In this document: one piece after another, positions 1 to 7,112 of the stretch
Layout: every line of letters starts with the position of its first letter
Numbering within the stretch: position 1 is the first letter of the stretch
DNA from: Acidovorax sp.
GTDB lineage: Bacteria; Pseudomonadota; Gammaproteobacteria; Burkholderiales; Burkholderiaceae_C
Direction of reading: 5' to 3'
Length of the DNA stretch: 41,818 bases
Assembly (NCBI GenBank): GCA_030692685.1
Contig: JAUXZO010000193.1
Span: forward strand, 1 to 41,818
The notes under the pieces: generated by a model
Databases searched by the model: none
The model's input: only the letters and a program-made list of their open reading frames with translations
Told to the model about the DNA's origin: nothing
Position numbers and translations under genes: made by a program

Positions 1-918
1 GGCCTGGGGCTACCCGGTTCGCAAGCGCACTCCAACGAACTTGACGGCACCTTCAAGGCCCTTGACCAAGCGGTGGACTACGTCAAGAGCGAAGGGGCCG
101 CCGGAACCATCGGGCGAGCTACGGACACACTGGTACGCGCAGCCACCGGAGACGCCAGCGCAGCAGGCAACGCGGCGGCGGCCCTCACCGGAATAGGAAG
201 CCTTGCGGGGGCACACAGCACCGTGCAAAGAATGGCGGCGGGCGTGGACAGGATGCTGGCCACGGCAGGCAACAATGCAGCCAAGTCGAGGATTGTGGGT
301 CGGGCGATGGAAGAGATCATCGCCAAGACCGAGCCCGCACTGGCGGCCAAGACGCACAGTATTGGGCCTGAGCAGGTTCGGCCTGTGGTGCGGGATACTA
401 CGGGGACCCTGATAAAGGAAGGGCACAAGCTGCCTGCGGTGGGGGAATTGCAGCCGCAGGTGGTGTCGGCTAGGGCGGGGCCTAGTGGGATAGCAAACAG
501 CGCTGAACGTATTGGTTCGAAAGTTCTAGAGCCGATTAATCCTGGCACTCGCTTCTACGTTAGTTCCGGCGGCGACGTACTTGATGCAATCACTTATGCG
601 CGCAACTCAGGTTTTAGAACTGGTGTGCGCGATAAGGTTTGGAATGATGCAATAAATCCGACCACAGGCTTAGTGAATGATCCTCTTTCTGGCGCAACAA
701 TGAACAAGGCTAAGCCTTGGGACATGGGCCATCGGCCCGGGATGGAGTATTGGAAAGAGCGTAACAATGCCATTAATAACTGGCTAACTGATCGCGCCTA
801 TACTACGCGGAAAGAGTTCCTTGACAAAATGAACGATCCCTCAAGATATCGTCCTGAGTTGCCATCGTCGAACAGAGGACATCGCCTAGAAGATGTAACC
901 AATAAGTTCTGGGAATGA
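1..918 (+). CDS. Polymorphic (Rhs-type) toxin, 3' end, GH-E nuclease tip
   Basis: The frame is open from base 1, so this is the C-terminal 305 residues of a larger protein whose start lies outside the window. Residues 1 to about 165 are Ala/Gly-rich, like the linker that follows the RHS core in Rhs proteins. From about base 490 the base composition becomes visibly more AT-rich and a different domain starts. It carries PWDMGHRPGMEYWKE at bases 715-759, the Gly-His...Glu signature of the HNH/endonuclease VII family with conserved GHE residues (PF14410 type), and ends with a basic HRLEDVTNKFWE tail. Known members are DNase tips of Rhs, CdiA and related toxins. An immunity-like gene follows 9 bp downstream, as expected. 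No RHS repeat is visible in this part, so attachment to an Rhs core rather than another polymorphic toxin is inferred from the second module at 2826. Confidence 0.82.
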   Translation, partial: GLGLPGSQAHSNELDGTFKALDQAVDYVKSEGAAGTIGRATDTLVRAATGDASAAGNAAAALTGIGSLAGAHSTVQRMAAGVDRMLATAGNNAAKSRIVGRAMEEIIAKTEPALAAKTHSIGPEQVRPVVRDTTGTLIKEGHKLPAVGELQPQVVSARAGPSGIANSAERIGSKVLEPINPGTRFYVSSGGDVLDAITYARNSGFRTGVRDKVWNDAINPTTGLVNDPLSGATMNKAKPWDMGHRPGMEYWKERNNAINNWLTDRAYTTRKEFLDKMNDPSRYRPELPSSNRGHRLEDVTNKFWE

Positions 919-927
919 AAGTTAATA

Positions 928-1512
928 GTGACCAAAGAAGTAACCGTCAAGCACAAAAATCTCGCCTCGTCTATTGCGGGTATTTTTGGTGTACAAAAGC
1001 CATCTATAGCTAGGTTCGCGGACGAAAAGGGGGGAAGCGATATCTTTATCCTAGAAGCGAAAAATTCGCCAAATTTAGGGGTGAATTCATTTTCCACCAT
1101 AGGGCTTTCTGATATCCCCCTATTTTTCAAAGGAAGTGAATTTGGTGCGCGTGTTGAAATTGTAGGTGCTTGCGACGCATCTTTCCATAGATTCGCTGAA
1201 GCTATTTCTACAGCCGCATTTTGCGTTATTAATTCCCATTGGTTTTGCGCGCCTGGCATGATATTCCCGAGTGTTATAGGAATTCATGGTATATCCACAA
1301 CCATGAGCGATATCTACTTTGCAAATCCATTTTTATGGCCTGAACTTAAGACCATCAACATTGAGGGAAAAGACATTGCATGGCTCCTGGCTGTGCCAGT
1401 ATCGAAAGCTGAAACGGAGTTTGCTCAAAAAAATGGACCAGAAAAACTGGAGTCTCTTTTCTCAGAGAGGAATATTGATATATTCAATCTGAATCGAACT
1501 TCTATTGTGTGA
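928..1512 (+). CDS. SUFU-like immunity protein
   Basis: A 194-residue protein starting with GTG, 9 bp after the toxin stop. The C-terminal half matches the suppressor-of-fused (SUFU, PF05076) pattern. It has IAWLLAVPVSKAETEFAQKN (about residues 151-170), where SUFU proteins have a W-hydrophobic-P-I/V-x-E-x-E-F block, then an ending close to IDIFNLNRTSIV, like the common D(V/I)FDLNRxSVV terminus. SUFU-domain proteins are a known large class of immunity proteins next to polymorphic toxins, and pairs with HNH-type nuclease tips are documented. It probably neutralises the GH-E nuclease in the cytoplasm. It is AT-rich compared with the rest of the window, like the toxin tip, which fits joint transfer. 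The GTG start is the only one that keeps the full domain; no strong ribosome site is visible. Confidence 0.82.
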   Translation: MTKEVTVKHKNLASSIAGIFGVQKPSIARFADEKGGSDIFILEAKNSPNLGVNSFSTIGLSDIPLFFKGSEFGARVEIVGACDASFHRFAEAISTAAFCVINSHWFCAPGMIFPSVIGIHGISTTMSDIYFANPFLWPELKTINIEGKDIAWLLAVPVSKAETEFAQKNGPEKLESLFSERNIDIFNLNRTSIV

Positions 1513-1557
1513 TCTTGCTCCTTCGATAGAAGAGCCGCAAACGAGGTTCCTTGGCGG

Positions 1558-1578
1558 TCAAATCTGAAGTGCAACACC
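1558..1578 (+). repeat. IS30 left terminal inverted repeat
   Basis: 21 bp, identical in inverted orientation to 2634-2654. It lies 23 bp upstream of the transposase start. Confidence 0.93.
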
Positions 1579-1601
1579 CTCACCGAGGGTAATGTACGCA
1601 A

Positions 1602-2621
1602 ATGGGAACGAGATACGAACACTTGCAGCCAGAAGACAGAGTGACGTTGGCATCGCTGCGCCAGCAGGGCTGGAGCATCAGGGCCATAGCCCGCCTTCAA
1701 GGCCGCAGCCCCAGCACCATCAGCCGTGAGTTGCGGCGCAACGTCTGCCATGGCACTTACGCCAGCGCGCCTGCGCAGCGTCTGTGCCAGCAGCGGCGCA
1801 TTCAGGCCAGGCCATGCCCCAAGCTGCACAGCTGCGGGGCTTTGTGGACTCTTGTCACCACCATGCTGAGCTGGCTGTGGTCGCCCCAGCAGATTGCACG
1901 CACACTTCAGCGCATGTATCCCCAAGAGCCGAGCATGCATGCCTCGCACGAGAGCATCTACACCGCCATCTATGCATACCCACGCGGTGAGTTGCGCCGC
2001 CAGCTCATCGCACTGCTGCGCCAAGGCAAGAGTACACGCCGCCCGCGTTCAGCAGGCTCTGATCGGCGTGGTCAGATTCCAGACATGGTCTCTATCCATG
2101 TTCGCCCGCCCGAGGTCAATGATCGCGTGATGCCGGGGCACTGGGAGGGGGATTTGATCAAGGGCGCTGGCAACAAGTCGGCGGTGGGTGTGCTGGTAGA
2201 GCGCTCAACGCGCCTGGTGCTGCTGTGCAGGATGCCTGACGCATCGGCCGAAAGTGCGCTGGCCGCGTTCACCAACAAGCTGCGCCAGATTGCACAGCCG
2301 ATGCGGCAGACGCTCACCTACGACCAGGGCAAGGAGATGGCCCGGCGCAAGGAACTCGCACAAGCCCTTGGCATGCGGGTGTACTTTTGTGATCCGCACA
2401 GCCCTTGGCAAAAAGGCAGTTGTGAGAATACGAATGGGCTGCTGCGCCAGTTCATGCCCAAGGGTACAGACCTGAGCGTGCATGACCAGGATGCGCTGGA
2501 CTCCATGGCCGATCTGATGAACAACCGTCCTCGTCAGACGCTCGGCTGGGATTCTCCCTATCAGGCTTTTCAGCGATTCATGACGGCTATCGCCGAGAAG
2601 AACTCCGCTACCATTCATTGA
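1602..2621 (+). CDS. IS30-family transposase
   Basis: A 339-residue DDE transposase of usual IS30 length. The N-terminus (about residues 8-48) is a helix-turn-helix of IS30 type, with the recognisable stretch IRAIARLQGRSPSTISRELR. The catalytic core shows the three acidic positions: Asp in GHWEGDLIKG (about residue 185), Asp in TYDQGKEM (about residue 243) and Glu in SCENTNGLLRQF (about residue 277). No frameshift or stop interrupts it, and both ends of the element are intact, so it may be active. Cut-and-paste or circle-mediated movement is family knowledge and is not shown here. Confidence 0.95.
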   Translation: MGTRYEHLQPEDRVTLASLRQQGWSIRAIARLQGRSPSTISRELRRNVCHGTYASAPAQRLCQQRRIQARPCPKLHSCGALWTLVTTMLSWLWSPQQIARTLQRMYPQEPSMHASHESIYTAIYAYPRGELRRQLIALLRQGKSTRRPRSAGSDRRGQIPDMVSIHVRPPEVNDRVMPGHWEGDLIKGAGNKSAVGVLVERSTRLVLLCRMPDASAESALAAFTNKLRQIAQPMRQTLTYDQGKEMARRKELAQALGMRVYFCDPHSPWQKGSCENTNGLLRQFMPKGTDLSVHDQDALDSMADLMNNRPRQTLGWDSPYQAFQRFMTAIAEKNSATIH

Positions 2622-2633
2622 ATATCAACCTGC

Positions 2634-2654
2634 GGTGTTGCACTTCAGATTTGA
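2634..2654 (-). repeat. IS30 right terminal inverted repeat
   Basis: 21 bp, the exact reverse complement of 1558-1578. It starts 12 bp after the transposase stop codon. Confidence 0.93.
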
Positions 2655-2825
2655 GACCGCCCTTTATTTTTGGGTCGGCGGTATGTGCCAATTTAGCGGT
2701 TGTCTTGGCCGTATACCTGGCAAGTTCCAGGAAGCGCAGCCAGCCTGGTAGACACCGACCTGGCCTCAACAGGCAACGCTGTGTTGTAGGGGTCGAGTTT
2801 TGTCTTTGCCCCCGACGGTTAAAAG

Positions 2826-5081
2826 ATGGCTCTTGATTGCGAAAGTAGCGAGGGTTTGCGTCTCCCTCGTTTGCCTCTGTGGAATGGGCGCTACAAAAAA
2901 TGTAGCTTGCGGCGCTTGTCAGGCAAGCGCCAGAGCCTAAAAACGTTCAAATTCTGCGCTCTGGACGCGGTCCATCCAGGCAGCCACAGCCGCACGCGCC
3001 TAGAAACCTGGACCTACGACCCCCAAGACCGCCTCACCGGCCACACCACCCCCGAGCGCACCACCACGTGGCAACTGGACGCAGGCGGGAGGCGCACCCA
3101 GCAAACCGTGGTCGCCACCGCAGGCGCCACCGGCCCCCCCGGCAATGACCTGGAAGCAGGCACCTCCGCCCCCGCAGGCACCCTCACCTACAGCTACAAC
3201 AACCGCGACCAGCTCACGCAAGTGAGCGGCAGCCAAAGCGCCACCTACACCTACGACGCCAACGGCAACCGCCTGAGCCAGACGGAAACCCGCTCAGGCA
3301 CCACCCAGACCACCCGCTACCACTGGAACGCCCAGGACCAACTCGTCAAGGTAGAGCAGGGCAGTGGCAGCACCCCCCCAGAACTGCTGGCCAGCTACCG
3401 CTACACCGCAGACAACCTCAGAGCAGAAAAGGTGCTCAGCGACGCCGGCCTGTACAACGCCACGCAAGCCAGCGTTCCCACAGCCAGCCCCCTGGCCTAC
3501 GAACGCACCCAATGGGACGGCCTGCACGCCCGGCGCAGCTACGAAGTCACCGGCACAGGGGCAGGTGCCAACAACACCACCCAGACCCTGCGCAGCGACA
3601 CCGACGCAGCCGTCATGGCCGGCAACACCGCGCCGATCCTGTTCAACCGCACCACGTACGCCAACGGCCTGGGCAGTGCCAGCAGCACCACCCAACTGCA
3701 CGCAGACAGCCAGGGCACCCTCATCGCCACCGTGGTCAGCGAAGGCAGCAGCGGCAGCACCACCGCCAAAGCCAACAGCCTGCTGCACTACAGCCCCTAC
3801 GGCCTCATCGACAGCCAGGCCAGCGGCAACGCAGGCACGGGCCTGCAAAGCAACGGCAACGCGTTTGGAAGCTACTACGCAGACCCCGAGACAGGCCTGC
3901 TGTACGCAAGAGCGCGGTACTTTGACCCCGCCAGCGGCCAGTTCGTAAGCCGGGACCCCGAAGAGGGCGAAGCCAACCTGCCGATCACCTGGGGGGCGTA
4001 CCAGTACGGCAGGTACAACCCGTACAGGTACAGCGACCCCAATGGCCGATTCAGCACCCCTGGCAGCATGTGCAGCACTGCAGAAGAGTGCGCAGGCGTG
4101 GCAGATACGGCGATCGGAGTCGGGCGCTCACTGTGGAAGGGCGCCAAGGAAACGGCGGGCTTAGCTCGCAGTCTCGCCGAACACTACGTCGATGCCTTCC
4201 GAGGAGCCCTCGGCAACACTGATGCACAAAAGCGGGTTGAAGCGAACATTCAAACTACCGCCGGAATCATTCGCAACATTCCGAATTTGCCAGCCCACTT
4301 GGCGCGGCAGCAACAAGAAGTCGAAGCACAAGTCCGCCAACTCCAAGAAAACGGCGATGTGCACGAAGCGAACCGGCTGCTGGCAGAGCACACCGCCGAT
4401 ATTGCGCAACTGGGCGCGGGCGCGTACGGACTGGGCAAAGTTACAGTCGGGGTGACTAAGGCGGCGATAGCGGGGATCAGGGCAGAGCGCGCTATTGCTC
4501 CAGCCGTGGCGGCAAAAACGCCCAGTGCACAAGCGTCGCCCGTACAGGCACAAGTGGGGCCGACGACACCAGAATTGCTGGGAGAAGCAGCAGATCTGGG
4601 CACGACTGGACGCATTATTCCGCCAGGCAAGACTGCGGTGGCGGCGTCTAGCCGGGCGGGGAGCGAGATTGGGGCAAATGGGGGAGTGGTTGCTGTAGAT
4701 GCAGGGTCTGTGAAAGGGATTAATCCGACAGGCTCAACGCAAAACTGTACGAACTGTGTTGCCGTCGTTGACAACTTGCTAACGACTGGCAATCCTGCAA
4801 GCGCATTACCGCGCGCTACGCCGATCCCCTTCGATCAGCTTGGGCGAATGTATGGCACGAAATTGAGTGGCTGGACATCACAGCAGACCATTGAATCAAC
4901 GTTACTTGCCCAGGGAAATGGAGCGAGAGCGGTGATTTACGGGACGGACGGAGCCACGGGGCATGTATGGAATGCCGTTGTTCAGAATGGGAAAGTGAAC
5001 TACATCGATGGACAAATTGGCGGGAGTGGCGCAAGCAACTTCAAGGCATTCACTAACTTTCAATTTGGGATACTTCCATGA
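2826..5081 (+). CDS. Rhs toxin module with papain-fold (Tox-PL) tip
   Basis: A 751-residue frame. The first ~58 residues are translated intergenic and repeat sequence and look non-native. RHS homology starts near base 3000 (ETWTYDPQDRLTGH), and YD-type repeats follow (TYTYDANGNRLSQTETRSG; TRYHWNAQDQLVKVEQG). The RHS core end lies at about residues 345-405, with GSYYADPETGLLYARARYFD, GQFVSRDP, NPYRYSDPNGRFS. After an Ala-rich linker, the last ~115 residues have Cys in NCTNCVAVVDN, His in TGHVWNAVV and Asp/Gln in NYIDGQIGG. This is the Cys-His-Asp layout of Tox-PL papain-fold toxins, some of which are deamidases or proteases (PF15644 type). The module lacks the normal N-terminal ~1000 residues of an Rhs protein, so it is an orphan tip: either silent until recombined into a full rhs gene, or a leftover. 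The stop overlaps the next start (ATGA). Confidence 0.82.
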   Translation: MALDCESSEGLRLPRLPLWNGRYKKCSLRRLSGKRQSLKTFKFCALDAVHPGSHSRTRLETWTYDPQDRLTGHTTPERTTTWQLDAGGRRTQQTVVATAGATGPPGNDLEAGTSAPAGTLTYSYNNRDQLTQVSGSQSATYTYDANGNRLSQTETRSGTTQTTRYHWNAQDQLVKVEQGSGSTPPELLASYRYTADNLRAEKVLSDAGLYNATQASVPTASPLAYERTQWDGLHARRSYEVTGTGAGANNTTQTLRSDTDAAVMAGNTAPILFNRTTYANGLGSASSTTQLHADSQGTLIATVVSEGSSGSTTAKANSLLHYSPYGLIDSQASGNAGTGLQSNGNAFGSYYADPETGLLYARARYFDPASGQFVSRDPEEGEANLPITWGAYQYGRYNPYRYSDPNGRFSTPGSMCSTAEECAGVADTAIGVGRSLWKGAKETAGLARSLAEHYVDAFRGALGNTDAQKRVEANIQTTAGIIRNIPNLPAHLARQQQEVEAQVRQLQENGDVHEANRLLAEHTADIAQLGAGAYGLGKVTVGVTKAAIAGIRAERAIAPAVAAKTPSAQASPVQAQVGPTTPELLGEAADLGTTGRIIPPGKTAVAASSRAGSEIGANGGVVAVDAGSVKGINPTGSTQNCTNCVAVVDNLLTTGNPASALPRATPIPFDQLGRMYGTKLSGWTSQQTIESTLLAQGNGARAVIYGTDGATGHVWNAVVQNGKVNYIDGQIGGSGASNFKAFTNFQFGILP
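2888..2952 (+). repeat. Comamonadaceae interspersed repeat, diverged copy
   Basis: Shows the family layout TGTAGCT-TGCGGCGCTTGTCAGGCAAGCGCCAGAGCCTAAAAA, with the inner stem GGCGCTTG/CAAGCGCC. It sits directly upstream of the RHS-core part of the second toxin module and is read through by the 2826 frame, giving a basic, unrelated-looking N-terminus. A matching copy occurs at 5806-5872 in front of the decayed module. Confidence 0.7.
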
Positions 5082-5356
5082 GCAACGATTTTGCAAATGC
5101 AAAGCAAATGGTGGAGGCGTATCTCCGCACGCTTGAGGCTCAGCCGGGTGGAGTGCCGTACACCATTCTTGATGAGCGCATCCGAGAAGACGAGGAAGGA
5201 TGGTATTTCCCGTATCAGTCCACAAGCTTTGTGATGACGGGAAATTTTAGTGACTCGCTTGTTGGAAATTGGCCGATATTTGTCCGTCGTAGCGACTCTT
5301 ACATTGGGCCACGTCGGCCAGGAGTGGCATTGCCACCATTGCAAGACCAAAGCTAG
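5078..5356 (+). CDS. Imm35-like immunity protein, 3' end probably altered
   Basis: A 92-residue protein overlapping the Rhs tip by 4 bp, the usual toxin-immunity coupling. Residues 1-76 fit Imm35 (YrhB-like, PF15567): an N-terminal helix with VEAYLRTLEAQPGG, then EEGWYFPYQSTSFVMTGNFS and LVGNWPIFVRRSDSYI, the G-N-x-P-I-x-V block of that family. The remaining 16 residues (GPRRPGVALPPLQDQS) do not resemble the usual end of the family, which continues with a conserved Gly turn and another helix, so a frameshift or recombination may have replaced the tail. Imm35 is known to accompany Tox-PL and other cysteine-protease-like tips, which supports both calls. Confidence 0.75.
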   Translation: MSNDFANAKQMVEAYLRTLEAQPGGVPYTILDERIREDEEGWYFPYQSTSFVMTGNFSDSLVGNWPIFVRRSDSYIGPRRPGVALPPLQDQS

Positions 5357-5453
5357 GCGCGTCCCGCGCAGAGCATGGATTGCAGTCCAGTCCGGGCATC
5401 GAGCCCGGCCCGACCTGGCAGGTCTGCGGGGTAACTTTGCTTACGCAAAATTA

Positions 5454-5570
5454 ACATAACGGTCTGTTTGGCAAAGTAGCCGCAGTCACTGCGCTAAAGC
5501 TCCGTTTGGTGCGGCTACCGCGGCGGGCGCGGCCCTTGCGCCCTTCGGGTTTACCAAACCCCCGTTATGT
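5454..5570. repeat. attC-like nested inverted repeat
   Basis: The outer arms ACATAACGG (5454-5462) and CCGTTATGT (5562-5570) are perfect complements ending in AAC and starting with GTT, as the R boxes of integron attC sites do. Five and four bases further in, GTTTGG (5466-5471) pairs with CCAAAC (5554-5559), in the place of the L boxes. A third stem is GTAGCCGC (5476-5483) with GCGGCTAC (5511-5518). The total of 117 bp is within the attC range. The R boxes deviate from the consensus RYYYAAC/GTTRRRY at one position each, so this is a suggestion. It follows the toxin-immunity pair. Confidence 0.45.
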
Positions 5571-5724
5571 CTTGCGCCCCTTCGCCCTGCGCGTGGGGCA
5601 CATGGATCGGCAAGCCGTAGCCTAGAGCCACCCGCTTAAACATCCATAGCCAGTGCGGTATCGGCTGCGCCGAAGCCTACGAGTGGTTCGCAACAGTCGT
5701 TGGTGTCAATGCTTGCGTATTGCT
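5571..5724. other. Intergenic stretch, no gene recognised
   Basis: No coding frame with recognisable content. It separates the attC-like structure from the decayed copy of the Rhs module 5' end. Confidence 0.5.
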
Positions 5725-5970
5725 CCCGGCGGCTAAAAATATGACTCTTCGTGTCTAACAGTCGCGAGGATTTGCTTTTAGCTCGGTCGCTCCCGAGTGT
5801 TTGGTGCTACTAAAAATGTAGCTGCTAGCGCTTTCCGAGAAAGAGCTAGGCGCCTAAAGCGCTCCAATTCTGCGCGCTGACCGCAGACATCAACACCAGC
5901 CACACCACCCCTGAGTGCACCACCACCTGGCAACTGGCGCAGGCGGACGAAGCATCCAGCAAACCGTGGC
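5725..5970 (+). pseudogene. Decayed third copy of the Rhs module 5' end
   Basis: This stretch repeats, in degraded form, the sequence at about 2805-3115. It has the same order of a CGGCGGCTAAAA-like lead, GATGGCTCTT/ATGACTCTT, the interspersed repeat (5806-5872), CAATTCTGCGC, and then RHS-core codons. Bases 5903-5962 align with 3038-3105 (CACACCACCCC-GAG-GCACCACCAC, TGGCAACTGG, GACGCAGGCG, CCAGCAAACCGTGG). Small deletions destroy the reading frame. After about 5970 no RHS, toxin or immunity coding is recognisable. It is probably the left edge of another tip module that was lost. Confidence 0.7.
5806..5872 (+). repeat. Comamonadaceae interspersed repeat copy
   Basis: AAAAATGTAGCTGCTAGCGC at 5814-5833, then an imperfect inner stem and GCGCCTAAAGCGC. 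It is in the same position relative to RHS-core remnants as the copy at 2888-2952. Confidence 0.7.
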
Positions 5971-6078
5971 CAGTTCGTGGCCGACGGCTACCTTGGAGTG
6001 CTGGGCAGCAAAGCCGCACAAAGAAGAAACAGCGAACGCTGTTAGATCGGTTGGCTTACGCATTTGTTATTTTACATA

Positions 6079-6093
6079 ATATACATCGTATAT
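6079..6093. promoter_or_regulatory. Possible operator/promoter patch upstream of SDR gene
   Basis: A perfect inverted repeat ATATAC-ATC-GTATAT within an AT-rich island (about 6060-6110) in an otherwise GC-rich region, 120 bp upstream of the SDR start. It may be an operator overlapping the promoter. No regulator gene is adjacent, and the call rests on composition and symmetry only. Confidence 0.3.
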
Positions 6094-6214
6094 AGTTGTG
6101 TAGCAATCGTACCGACAACACAGATGCGCTTCATCGTGGCCTCATAGACTTGGGTTCTGCATGCCGCTTCATCCTACTCAAGCCGGTACCTGCTACCCGC
6201 TAACATCCCCGACC

Positions 6215-7012
6215 ATGACTATTTCCACCACAACACCTTCAACATCGTCCATACACTTCGGCCACCAGGGCCGTGTCTGCATCGTCACTGGTGGCGCCCA
6301 AGGGATTGGCGAGGCTTGCGTCCGGCGCTTTGCGGCCGAAGGCGCCAAGCCCGTGATCGTCGATGTGGACGATTCACGCGGCCAAGCGTTGGCGCAGGAA
6401 CTGGGCGCGCTGTATGTGCGCTGCGATGTGGGCGACAAGGCGCAGGTGGATGCGCTGGTGGCGCAAACGCTGGCAGCCCATGGCCGCATTGATGTGTTGG
6501 TGAACAACGCGGGCATCTTTCGGGCGGCTGATTTTCTGGACGTGACCGAGGCAGACTTTGACGCGGTGCTGCGGGTCAACCTCAAAGGCTCATTCCTGGT
6601 CGGTCAGGCCGTGGCGCGGGCCATGGTGGCATCTGGCGGTGGGTCCATAGTCAACATGAGTTCGGTCAACGGCGTGCTGGCCATTCCCAATATCTCCAGC
6701 TACAACGTCAGCAAAGGCGGTGTAAACCAGCTCACGCGCGTGATGGCGCTGGCGCTGGCCGACAAGAGCATCCGCGTGAACGCCGTGGCGCCCGGAACCA
6801 TTGCAACCGAACTCGCCGCCAAAGCCGTGCTGACCAGCGATGAGGCCAAGAGCAAGATCATGAGCCGCACGCCCATGAAGCGCCTGGGCGAACCTTCGGA
6901 GATTGCCGACGTGGTGGCCTGGCTGGCCAGCGATGCGGCCAGTTATGTGACCGGCGAGATCGTGACCGTGGATGGTGGCCGCATGACGCTGAACTACACG
7001 GTACCGGTCTGA
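6215..7012 (+). CDS. SDR family oxidoreductase
   Basis: A 265-residue classical short-chain dehydrogenase/reductase. The cofactor motif TGGAQGIG is at about residues 25-32, NNAG at about 98-101, the catalytic Ser in NMSSVNG at about 148-150, and YNVSKGG (catalytic Tyr and Lys) about 15 residues later. VTGEIVTVDGG closes the fold. Asp in VDVDDSRG after the second strand suggests NAD(H) preference. The substrate cannot be told. I chose the ATG at 6215, since the longer in-frame start at 6161 adds a low-complexity head not expected in the family. The gene stands alone after the Rhs region, and its stop codon is the first triplet of a tandem 8-bp repeat. Confidence 0.9.
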   Translation: MTISTTTPSTSSIHFGHQGRVCIVTGGAQGIGEACVRRFAAEGAKPVIVDVDDSRGQALAQELGALYVRCDVGDKAQVDALVAQTLAAHGRIDVLVNNAGIFRAADFLDVTEADFDAVLRVNLKGSFLVGQAVARAMVASGGGSIVNMSSVNGVLAIPNISSYNVSKGGVNQLTRVMALALADKSIRVNAVAPGTIATELAAKAVLTSDEAKSKIMSRTPMKRLGEPSEIADVVAWLASDAASYVTGEIVTVDGGRMTLNYTVPV

Positions 7013-7041
7013 TCGGTTGATCGGTTGATCGGTTGATCGGT
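7010..7041. repeat. Four perfect tandem copies of TGATCGGT
   Basis: An 8-bp unit repeated four times without mismatch. The first TGA is the stop codon of the SDR gene. The copy number is likely to vary by slippage. Confidence 0.95.
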
Positions 7042-7044
7042 ACC

Positions 7045-7112
7045 AATACTATTGAATTGATAGCTGCTGGAGCTTGATGGACAAGCGCTAGAAGCCTTTT
7101 TTAATCATATTT
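7045..7112 (+). repeat. Comamonadaceae interspersed repeat copy
   Basis: ACTATTGAATTGATAGCTGC at 7049-7068, then AGCTTGATGGACAAGCGCT, GAAGCC and a T-rich tail. It lies between the convergent SDR and MATE genes, and its stem followed by T residues might also act as a terminator. Confidence 0.85.

Larger units (their letters stand above)
1558..2654 (+). mobile_element. IS30-family insertion sequence
   Basis: A 1097-bp element bounded by perfect 21-bp terminal inverted repeats, TCAAATCTGAAGTGCAACACC at 1558-1578 and its complement at 2634-2654. It holds one complete transposase gene. Outside the ends, GGCGG (1553-1557) on the left faces GACCGCC (2655-2661) on the right, so the target or an extension of the ends is itself an inverted repeat. 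IS30 elements are known to favour palindromic targets. I see no clear direct target duplication. The element lies 45 bp after the SUFU immunity gene and before the second toxin module. Confidence 0.93.

Noticed and set aside
1553..2661. A direct target-site duplication around the IS30 element
   Set aside because: The flanks match only as inverted repeats (GGCGG/GACCGCC). No convincing 2-3 bp direct repeat can be told from chance.
2618..2836. A 72-codon open frame after the IS30 transposase
   Set aside because: It spans the IS right end and intergenic DNA, so it cannot be a conserved gene.
3294..3848. Open frames on both strands within the RHS core (184 to 194 codons)
   Set aside because: The RHS core is GC-rich and repetitive, so long shadow frames are expected. 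Only the frame with YD repeats is meaningful.
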